In this document: positions 1-5,464 of the stretch, piece by piece
Layout of the letters: every line of letters starts with the position of its first letter
Position numbering within the stretch: position 1 is the stretch's first letter
NCBI GenBank assembly: GCA_020636935.1
Contig: JACJWW010000017.1
Location: 1 to 35,914 of the forward strand
Direction: 5' to 3'
Length of the DNA: 35,914 nt
Source of the DNA: Nocardioidaceae bacterium
GTDB taxonomy: Bacteria; Actinomycetota; Actinomycetes; Propionibacteriales; Nocardioidaceae
The notes under the pieces: generated by a model
The model's input: only the letters and a program-made list of their open reading frames with translations
Database searches by the model: none
What the model was told of the DNA's origin: nothing
Program-made: the position numbers and the translations under genes

Positions 1-1
1 C

Positions 2-163
2 CGTCACGGCGAGCACATGGCTGAGCGCCTTCCGTCGGTCAAGTTCACCGAGATCAAGGGCGAGTCGCACTTGGGTGGTCTGGGTTTGGCCACGGAGATC
101 TTGAAGAAGACCTTGGTGCTTGGGCCCCGTCCAGCGAAGAAATCAGCAAAGAAATCGACCTGA
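2..163 (+). CDS. C-terminal fragment of an alpha/beta hydrolase-like protein (5' end outside window)
   Basis: An open frame enters from the left edge and ends in TGA after 53 codons. The visible tail has HGEHMAERLPSVKF, then GESHLGG, then a helix and a Lys-rich end (PAKKSAKKST). In alpha/beta hydrolases the last catalytic residue is a His in a short motif of this kind, after a strand that describes how badly a substrate site is needed (KFTEIKGESH), so this family is the best guess. The catalytic Ser and Asp would lie outside the window and cannot be checked. The basic Lys/Ala tail is probably disordered. A hairpin follows at 189-210. Confidence 0.5.
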   Translation, partial: RHGEHMAERLPSVKFTEIKGESHLGGLGLATEILKKTLVLGPRPAKKSAKKST

Positions 164-188
164 TCGGCACAGGGTCTTGGATTACGGG

Positions 189-210
189 GCCCATTTGAGT
201 CACAATGGGC
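189..210 (+). terminator. Hairpin downstream of the hydrolase fragment
   Basis: GCCCATT and AATGGGC form a perfect 7-bp stem with an 8-base loop, 25 bases after the TGA at 163. There is no T-run, so it is either a weak intrinsic terminator of the kind common in actinobacteria or a transcript-end stabiliser. Confidence 0.45.
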
Positions 211-313
211 ACATAACTTCACATCAGTCACATCACTGACAACTCCTGACACCTCGTTGAGTCCGCTGGGGAAGGCGTAACTCACGCCGTAGGTAAAGAA
301 CCGGAGGTCAGCC

Positions 314-817
314 GTGACTCAGTTTGCGACTCGTGGAGTTGTCTACATCCACTCAGCGCCGTCTGCGTTGTGCCCACATATCGAGTGGGCGATTGGCGGC
401 GTACTTCATGCTGCGCCAAACCTTCAATGGACCGAGCAGTCAGCTCAGTCTGGGAGTTATCGCGCGGAGTTCTCCTATGTAGGCGATGCCGGCACAGCTG
501 CCGCGATCACAAGTGCCCTGCGCGGCTGGGAGCACTTGCGATTCGAGGTAACCGAGGAGCCCACGCCCAGCACGGAGGGCGCGCGCTACTGCTATACCCC
601 GCACCTGGGTGTCTTCCATGCCGTCACCGGACTCCACGGAGACATCATGATCCCTGAAGACCGACTTAAGGCTGCGGTGGTCAAGGCAGCTCTTGGTGAG
701 ACCACCTTGGAGTTGGAGATAGACCGACTGCTCGGACGAGCGTGGGATGACGAGCTTGAGACATTCCGTTATGCCGGCGATGGTGCCCCCGTCAGGTGGA
801 TGCACAAGGTCGTCTGA
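314..817 (+). CDS. DUF3145 family protein
   Basis: This 167-residue protein matches the actinobacterial DUF3145 family in length and character: an N-terminal TRGVVYIHSAPSALCPHIEWAIGGVL, a central RAEFSYVGDAGTAAAI region, and a C-terminal FRYAGDGAPVRWMHKVV. Its function is unknown. The GTG start is supported by CCGGAGG at 301-307 with six bases of spacing. In many actinobacteria DUF3145 genes lie at the end of the fabD-fabH-acpP-fabF fatty acid synthesis cluster. An acyl carrier protein gene follows here, but on the opposite strand. I see no catalytic motif. The assignment rests on recalled family character. Confidence 0.85.
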   Translation: MTQFATRGVVYIHSAPSALCPHIEWAIGGVLHAAPNLQWTEQSAQSGSYRAEFSYVGDAGTAAAITSALRGWEHLRFEVTEEPTPSTEGARYCYTPHLGVFHAVTGLHGDIMIPEDRLKAAVVKAALGETTLELEIDRLLGRAWDDELETFRYAGDGAPVRWMHKVV

Positions 818-822
818 GGTCA

Positions 823-874
823 ACACCCCTGCGCTTTCGGGGTGTGTGGACCCATCTTGGGAGGGCCCACACAC
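823..874. terminator. Overlapping hairpins between convergent genes
   Basis: Two alternative stems share the 842-845 segment. ACACCCC 823-829 pairs with GGGGTGT 839-845. GTGTGTGG 842-849 plus CCC pairs with GGG plus CCACACAC ending at 874, with one A-C mismatch. They sit exactly between the stops of DUF3145 (817) and the ACP gene (888), so they probably act as a bidirectional terminator. Confidence 0.6.
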
Positions 875-887
875 GCGTGGGGAGTGC

Positions 888-1205
888 TCAGCAACGCTCC
901 ACGATAAACCGCATCAGTTGGCTAACCCGCTTGACCTGCGCGACCTCTTGAGGAGTGAGCGTCAAACCCACTTCGTTTTGCAAGCCCTCCAACAACTCCA
1001 CCATTGACAGCGAGTCAACGGCCAAATCAGCGACGAAGGCCTGGTCTGGCTGCACTGCGCTTGCGGGCGTGCCCACGATCAACTCAATGAGCTTTGCGAT
1101 CTCGTCCAGTGCTGTTTCGGGTGACACGGCAGGGACTGTAGCGAACTTCGAAGGGCTGGTGGCAAGTAGGGCGCGACATTTGATCGCGGATGTGTTGATA
1201 TTCAT
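888..1205 (-). CDS. acpP: Acyl carrier protein
   Basis: The product carries the phosphopantetheine attachment motif VDSLSMVELL, with the modified Ser in DSL, between the expected helices (AKLIELIVG before, LMRFIVERC after). It would carry growing acyl chains for fatty acid synthesis or a related thioester pathway. The ATG at 1205 gives 105 residues, about 25 more than a usual ACP. An in-frame GTG (VSPETALDEI...) would give the standard 79 residues, but no clear Shine-Dalgarno precedes either start. The ATG at 1205 is two bases from the start of the divergent DUF2505 gene, so the shorter form would leave room for a promoter. The ACP call is firm; the start and the fatty-acid-synthase role are not. 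Confidence 0.85.
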   Translation of the reverse strand: MNINTSAIKCRALLATSPSKFATVPAVSPETALDEIAKLIELIVGTPASAVQPDQAFVADLAVDSLSMVELLEGLQNEVGLTLTPQEVAQVKRVSQLMRFIVERC

Positions 1206-1207
1206 TC

Positions 1208-1705
1208 ATGAAATTCCACGAGATCTATGAGTACAACGCCGATGTAGAGACGGTCTTCGCAATCTTTGCCGACCCTGCCTTCATCGAGGCAAAATATGAA
1301 GCCATTGGCTCTGCTGGCGCCGACGTGGAGAAGAACGACACCACCAATGGTGGGCAGCATCTCGTCGTACGTCGAGTTGTGGCCATGAATGTGCCAGGTT
1401 TCGCCAAGAAGGTCCTCAAGCCCGAAAACACGATTGTGCAGACGGAACAGTGGGGAACGGCCCGTGCAGACGGCTCCCGTGAAGGCACTTGGGAAGCCGA
1501 TGCCGTTGGGGTACCTAGCACCACTGGAGGCACTTTGCGTCTTGAGCCCACCGAGTCAGGGTGTGCCCATCACGTCATCGGCGAAGTGAAGGTGAATATC
1601 CCGTTGATCGGCGGCAAGATCGCTGATTTTGCCGGTGGTCAGGCTCTTGATCAGGTGCGGGCTGAGGCGGAGTTCACCAAACAATGGATCGTCGACCACA
1701 GTTGA
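1208..1705 (+). CDS. DUF2505 family protein (START-like lipid-binding fold)
   Basis: This 165-residue protein fits DUF2505, an actinobacterial family with an SRPBCC/START-like helix-grip fold. It opens with the family pattern MKFHEIYEYNADVETVFAIF and an FIEAKY helix, and ends with a long helix (GGQALDQVRAEAEFTKQWI). Members are thought to bind hydrophobic ligands, but no reaction is known. It diverges from the acyl carrier protein with only two bases between start codons, which hints at co-regulation. No Shine-Dalgarno is visible. GATATT at 1197-1202, five bases before the ATG, could be a -10 box for a leaderless transcript. No signal peptide is seen. Confidence 0.85.
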   Translation: MKFHEIYEYNADVETVFAIFADPAFIEAKYEAIGSAGADVEKNDTTNGGQHLVVRRVVAMNVPGFAKKVLKPENTIVQTEQWGTARADGSREGTWEADAVGVPSTTGGTLRLEPTESGCAHHVIGEVKVNIPLIGGKIADFAGGQALDQVRAEAEFTKQWIVDHS

Positions 1706-1758
1706 GTGGTCCCACAGATTTCCTCCTTGAGAGCCGGATGATCCGCTGATCAGCAATG

Positions 1759-2299
1759 TCAGTTCGGACGGGCGGCGATGAGTGGCTGAAGTCGTGAGAG
1801 CGACACTGCCCAGGCGCGGACGTCGGCATCGATCCAGTCGAGCAGCCGGTAGATGGTGAGCGTGTCGGCGGTCAGGTCTCGGCCGTGGACCGGCTCGTGG
1901 TGGGCGATCCTGTTCCTGACCGTGTGTAGCTCGTCTAGAGACCGGTAGACAACAGCGCGGCTCTGCGGCTGAAGGTTCGGGAAGGCGCCGCTTCCGCACC
2001 CGACGACGGGCGGCGGCGATGTCCTCGTGGGCGAGGCTGGAAAGTACGCCGAGCGGGTCGTCGTACCAGTGCCCGGAGAGGGTGCCGTGGTGCGTGGCGA
2101 GCTGTGCACCCAGGGCGTTACGGAGAATGACTTCAAGGATGCCGAGAGCTTCGTAGAGGCCACCCGATACGGCGAGGTTCCATTCGTAGAGGCGAAGCGC
2201 CTTGTCGAGCTCACCGTGCGCCGCTCGGAGTTAAGGCACAAGCCGCTCAGGCGAGAGCGCAACGGCGACGCGTGCCGGGTCCGCCTCGTTCACAATCAC
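1759..2299 (-). pseudogene. Decayed HEPN/Abi-type gene (nonsense codon plus internal deletion)
   Basis: Reading from GTG 2299 (GGGAGAG six bases upstream), the frame gives MIVNEADPARVAVALSPERL, then meets TAA at 2231-2233 where the context suggests a former Tyr. It reopens as ALRLYEWNLAVSG, EALGILEVILRNALG and HWYDDPLGVL up to RRVRKRRLPEP. Near 1972-1990 the reading must jump to another frame, which continues AFPNLQPQSRAVVYRSLDEL, HTVRNRIAHHEPVHG and ends ...LIAARPN. The RNRIAHHEP segment is the Rx4H signature of HEPN/Abi-like proteins, often RNA-cleaving abortive infection or toxin components. From memory of the family, about 35-40 residues are missing between LPEP and AFPN, consistent with a deletion across a short repeat like cttcccgaacct. 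The gene is non-functional as it stands. Confidence 0.75.
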
Positions 2300-2565
2300 T
2301 GTTGTCTCTCCCGTGGTAACTTGAATATCGAAGACCCCGGAAGGCCTCTGCGAGAGCAAGTCTCCGGGGTTACTGCTTGCTCAGGCTAACCATCACCACC
2401 GACAAGGGCCGCCATGCATCGGGGGCGCCCGCAAAGTCGCTTTGGGCGCAGTGGTCTGAAGATCGGCAACGATCACGAACGCTATTGGACTTCGCCATCA
2501 ACCCGAGATGAACGACCTACGCCTACACCGCGGCGGGCGGTCTCTGTTTAGTAATGCACTTTGGG
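2300..2565. other. Intergenic stretch with one hairpin, no gene recognised
   Basis: This 266-base gap lies between the HEPN pseudogene and tRNA-Val. CCCCGGA 2335-2341 pairs with TCCGGGG 2363-2369 around a 21-base loop, upstream of the pseudogene start on its strand, so it could be a former leader or terminator. A short open stretch around 2400-2510 on the plus strand has no start, no Shine-Dalgarno and no family resemblance. It may be debris next to a tRNA, a common insertion site, but no attachment repeat was found. Confidence 0.4.
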
Positions 2566-2637
2566 TGGGCGCAGCAGGGATCGAACCTGCGACCGCTGGT
2601 TTGTAAGACCAGAGCTCTACCGCTGAGCTATACGCCC
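2566..2637 (-). tRNA. tRNA-Val (anticodon UAC)
   Basis: On the minus strand a complete 72-base cloverleaf can be drawn. The acceptor stem GGGCGTA pairs with TGCGCCC, with one G-T pair and discriminator A. The D arm is GCTC/GAGC. The anticodon stem CTGGT/ACCAG encloses the loop CTTACAA, so the anticodon is TAC and reads GUA valine codons. There is a 5-base variable loop and a T arm GCAGG TTCGATC CCTGC. The terminal CCA is not encoded (ACC follows the acceptor stem). Confidence 0.97.
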
Positions 2638-2698
2638 TCATCGGCCACACAATCAGTGGGCCGCAGACAGCCTAGGGGAGTGTATGCCGGGAATGGAA

Positions 2699-2738
2699 AT
2701 CGCGACCGCTGGCGTCTCGGGTCACCAGCGATCGCGAT
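2699..2738 (-). terminator. Strong hairpin after the peroxiredoxin gene
   Basis: ATCGCGACCGCTGG and CCAGCGATCGCGAT form a 14-bp stem with one mismatch and a 12-base loop. It lies 65 bases past the stop of the minus-strand peroxiredoxin gene and before tRNA-Val, so it most likely ends the DUF3052-ligase-peroxiredoxin transcript. There is no T-run. Confidence 0.6.
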
Positions 2739-2802
2739 AGATCGATGATTGCCGAACTTGCCTCAATCCGCCATAGGTTTAGTCATTAACGGACTTGGTG
2801 GA

Positions 2803-3264
2803 CTAGACAGCTGCTGTCAAGGCTCGCGCTTGCTCATGAAGGTCACGGGCCACTCCCATGGGTGAGTGGACAGCCCAGCGCACCATGCCTTCGGCATCGA
2901 TGACGTACGACGACCGTGTGCTGCACCCCTTGGCCTCGTCGAAGACGTCGTAGGTGCGTGAGACCTCACCGTGTGGCCAGAAGTCGCTCAACAGTGGGAA
3001 GAACAGCGCATCAGCATCGGCATAGGCTCGTAGCGAAAACATCGGATCACATGACACGGTCGCCAAAGTGGTGTGCTCGGTCTCGAACTTCTCCAGTTGG
3101 TCACGAAAGCCGGTTAGCTCTCCGGTGCACACGCCGGAGAAGGCGAAGGGATAGAAGACCAAGAGCAGGGCCTTCTTGCCGCGTAGGTCGGACAGAGAAA
3201 ACTCAGCTCCATACTGGTCGGGCAACACGAGGTCGGGGGCGGGGCTGCCAATGGTGAGGCTCAC
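2803..3264 (-). CDS. ahpE: AhpE-like peroxiredoxin
   Basis: A 153-residue thioredoxin-fold peroxidase that reduces hydroperoxides through a peroxidatic Cys. The core FYPFAFSGVCTGEL puts that Cys at residue 46, and PLLSDFWPHGEVSRTYDVF matches mycobacterial AhpE closely. The GTG at 3264 was chosen because the family begins just before the SPAPDLVLPDQYG strand. It overlaps the stop of the upstream acyl-CoA ligase by four bases (GTGA), so translation is probably coupled; an upstream in-frame extension is a shadow of the ligase. Two extra Cys (about 72 and 114) are present, whereas M. tuberculosis AhpE is, as I recall, a one-Cys enzyme, so a different resolving route is possible. The same gene order near aceE occurs in mycobacteria. 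Confidence 0.9.
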   Translation of the reverse strand: MSLTIGSPAPDLVLPDQYGAEFSLSDLRGKKALLLVFYPFAFSGVCTGELTGFRDQLEKFETEHTTLATVSCDPMFSLRAYADADALFFPLLSDFWPHGEVSRTYDVFDEAKGCSTRSSYVIDAEGMVRWAVHSPMGVARDLHEQARALTAAV

Positions 3265-4916
3265 GAGTGGTCGTATTCCTTGAGTTCGCGCTTGAGGATC
3301 TTGCCGGTGGCATTGCGGGGGAGTTCGTCCATGAAGATGATCTCTCGCGGCACCTTGTAGCGAGCCAGTTGTTGCTTGACCCAATCTTTCAGGTCGGATT
3401 CGCTGACCTCATCGATGGTCACCACGAACGCACGCAGCCGCTGCCCGAACTCTTCATCTGGTACGCCGATGGCTGCGGCCTCATGCACTGAGTCATGACG
3501 AGAGAGGGCGTTTTCGACCTCGGCCGGGAAGACATTCTCGCCACCGCTGACGATCATCTCGTCGTCGCGGCCTTCTACGAACAACAACCCGTGCTCGTCG
3601 AAGCTCCCTACATCACCGGTCGACATGAGCCCGTCAATGACTTCCTTGGTGCCTCCACTCTTGCCGGTGTAGCCGCCGAAGAGCATGGAGTTGCCTACGA
3701 AGATACGCCCGTGAGCACCCTTGGCAGAAGGGTTGCCCTGCTCGTCGTACAGCCGGACCACTGTGTTGTACGGCGGTCTGCCTGCAGTGCCGGGCGCCAT
3801 GCGCAACTCATCTGGTCGCGCGATCGTGGCCCAGGCGACCTCGGTGGAGCCGTAGGTGTTGAAGAGATTGTCGCCGAAGTGATCCATCCACTCCAGACAG
3901 AGATTGCCCGGCAAGGCCGAGCCGGAGGCTGCCACGACTTTGAGGAAGGACCAGTCGCCGCGAAGCTTGTCTTCGGGGAGGGCCAGGATGCGCTGCAACA
4001 TGACTGGGATGACTGCCAAGGTGTCACATTGATATCGGCGAAGTAGGTCTAGGCAGGTTTCGGGATCGAAGCGGCGCTGAAGCACGACCGTCGAGCTCAA
4101 GAGCATGGCGAGGTTGAGGTGGGCCCAGCCCCAAGTGTGGAATACGGGCGCGGCGATATGGGTGACGCCATTTGCGCGGAAGTCGATCTTTGACAGGAGT
4201 GCAACTGCGCCATCGAGGCCGGCTTCTGATCGGGGGGCGCCTTTGGGGGTGCCGGTCGTACCTGAGGTCAAGATGATCGGGCGCGACAGCCGCGGTGGCT
4301 TGGTCATGGCTCGGCTTGAACTGCGTTGGATCAGGTCTTCGATCGTGGGGAGAGTGACCTCTTGGGGGTTGTCAATGAAGGCCAAGATGCGCTCTTGGTT
4401 GATCTGTGAGCGCTCCATCAGGCCATTGAACTCCTGATCGTGGATGACGAATGAGGGCTCCTCGCGCGCGCACACGTCGGCCAGTTGCGGTGCCGCAAAT
4501 GCGGTGTTGAGATAGAGGATGTCTGCGCCTAGTTTCGAAGCAGCAGTTGATGCTTCGATGAAATAACGGTGGTTGCGACAAAGTACGGAGATGCTGTCTC
4601 GCGAGGTGACGCCACGATCGGCCAAGGCACGGGCCAAGCGGGTGGAGCGTTTGTCGAGTTCATCCCAAGTCAGCGAGCCGAGCTCGTCGATCACCGCTAC
4701 CCGATCAGGATTGAGTGCTGCTTGGGCGCCGATTCCGCCGGCGAAGCCAATGCCTTTATCGAGGATCGTCTTGGCTGCTGCCGCCAGCCGCACTGGATTG
4801 TGGGGCCGGATCACCCCTGCCTTGGCCATCGTCTTGACCATGCGCGTTTGACGCAGCACTTGATCGGCGGCTAGCTGGCTCAGCTGGCGCAGTGATGGGG
4901 GATTGTGGTCCGGCAT
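3261..4916 (-). CDS. Acyl-CoA synthetase (AMP-binding, FadD-like)
   Basis: A 551-residue member of the ANL superfamily, which activates a carboxylic acid with ATP and transfers it to CoA. The adenylation motifs appear in order: the phosphate loop LTSGTTGTPKGAPR (about residue 220), NTYGSTEVAWATIA, STGDVGSFDEHGLLFVEGRDDEMI with the hinge Asp, GGENVFPAEVENAL, and PRNATGKILKREL with the C-terminal catalytic Lys. The N-terminal 60 residues (MVKTMAKAGVIRPHNPVRL) resemble FadD12-like medium/long-chain ligases of actinobacteria. The ATG at 4916 has AAGGGAG six bases upstream. The DUF3052 gene ends 10 bases before it, and the peroxiredoxin gene overlaps its stop, so the three form a minus-strand operon. 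The acyl substrate cannot be inferred. Confidence 0.9.
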   Translation of the reverse strand: MPDHNPPSLRQLSQLAADQVLRQTRMVKTMAKAGVIRPHNPVRLAAAAKTILDKGIGFAGGIGAQAALNPDRVAVIDELGSLTWDELDKRSTRLARALADRGVTSRDSISVLCRNHRYFIEASTAASKLGADILYLNTAFAAPQLADVCAREEPSFVIHDQEFNGLMERSQINQERILAFIDNPQEVTLPTIEDLIQRSSSRAMTKPPRLSRPIILTSGTTGTPKGAPRSEAGLDGAVALLSKIDFRANGVTHIAAPVFHTWGWAHLNLAMLLSSTVVLQRRFDPETCLDLLRRYQCDTLAVIPVMLQRILALPEDKLRGDWSFLKVVAASGSALPGNLCLEWMDHFGDNLFNTYGSTEVAWATIARPDELRMAPGTAGRPPYNTVVRLYDEQGNPSAKGAHGRIFVGNSMLFGGYTGKSGGTKEVIDGLMSTGDVGSFDEHGLLFVEGRDDEMIVSGGENVFPAEVENALSRHDSVHEAAAIGVPDEEFGQRLRAFVVTIDEVSESDLKDWVKQQLARYKVPREIIFMDELPRNATGKILKRELKEYDHS

Positions 4917-4926
4917 GGATGCTCCC

Positions 4927-5346
4927 TTAGCGGCTCTTGGGTGCCACCAATCTAGTTGCCGCCCAGTCTTGACTCACCGGGAAGGTCGTCGTGGTGGCCA
5001 AACCAGCGATCGGGGCAGCCTCGGTGATGTCGGCCGCATCGACTGCTTCTGGCCTACCTACCTTGGGGGTGAGCAGCCAGACCGTGCCGCCGCCGACCAG
5101 ATCAGTGAGGGTGTCCACCAAGGCGTCGACGAGGTCACCATCTCCCTCGCGCCACCACAAGATCACTGCTTCGACGACATCGCCGTAATCGCCGTCGACG
5201 AGGTCGGCATCGATTGCATTCTCGATGGCCTCGCGCACCGAGTCGTCAACGTCGTCGTCCCAGCCAAGCTCTTGGACAACCATCCCCTTGGACAAGCCAA
5301 GGCGGTTGCCTACCTGGTTATCCGCGCTTGCTGCGCTCGGAGTCAC
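4927..5346 (-). CDS. DUF3052 family protein
   Basis: A 139-residue acidic protein of the actinobacterial DUF3052 family, with NRLGLSKGMVVQELGWDDDVD, a central Asp-rich helix region (EAIENAIDADLVDGDYGDVV, VILWWREGDGDLVDAL), then GTVWLLTPKVGRP and a C-terminal TEAAPIAGLATTTTFPVS. The Rossmann-like pattern ending in TVWLLTPK is typical of the family, but no activity is known. The GTG at 5346 has GAGGA five bases upstream. It diverges from aceE, as in mycobacteria, which suggests a shared regulatory region. It heads the transcript that continues into the acyl-CoA ligase and peroxiredoxin. Confidence 0.88.
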   Translation of the reverse strand: MTPSAASADNQVGNRLGLSKGMVVQELGWDDDVDDSVREAIENAIDADLVDGDYGDVVEAVILWWREGDGDLVDALVDTLTDLVGGGTVWLLTPKVGRPEAVDAADITEAAPIAGLATTTTFPVSQDWAATRLVAPKSR

Positions 5347-5422
5347 CGTGTTCCTCGCTTTCAGTCAGTGATGTCAAAGGTAGTCCACCGGAAATGGGGC
5401 CCACTTTGCAAGCAAGGCAAGA

Positions 5423-5436
5423 CTACTGTCCAGTAG
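5423..5436. promoter_or_regulatory. Inverted repeat in the DUF3052/aceE divergent region
   Basis: CTACTG-TC-CAGTAG is a perfect 6+6 inverted repeat with a 2-base centre, 29 bases before the chosen aceE ATG and 77 bases from the divergent DUF3052 start. Its size and position fit a dimeric repressor or activator site, for example GntR-like, but no regulator gene is nearby and the site is not one I recognise. Confidence 0.4.
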
Positions 5437-5464
5437 ATACCGAACGTTGGCATTTGGTGACAAC

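Noticed and set aside
2566..2637. tRNA-Val as an integration attachment site
   Set aside because: No duplicate of the tRNA 3' end was found in the window and there is no integrase; only the neighbouring HEPN relic hints at past insertion.
3495..4046. Plus-strand frames of 100-180 codons opposite the first acyl-CoA ligase
   Set aside because: Antisense shadows of a gene whose motifs are all in place on the minus strand.
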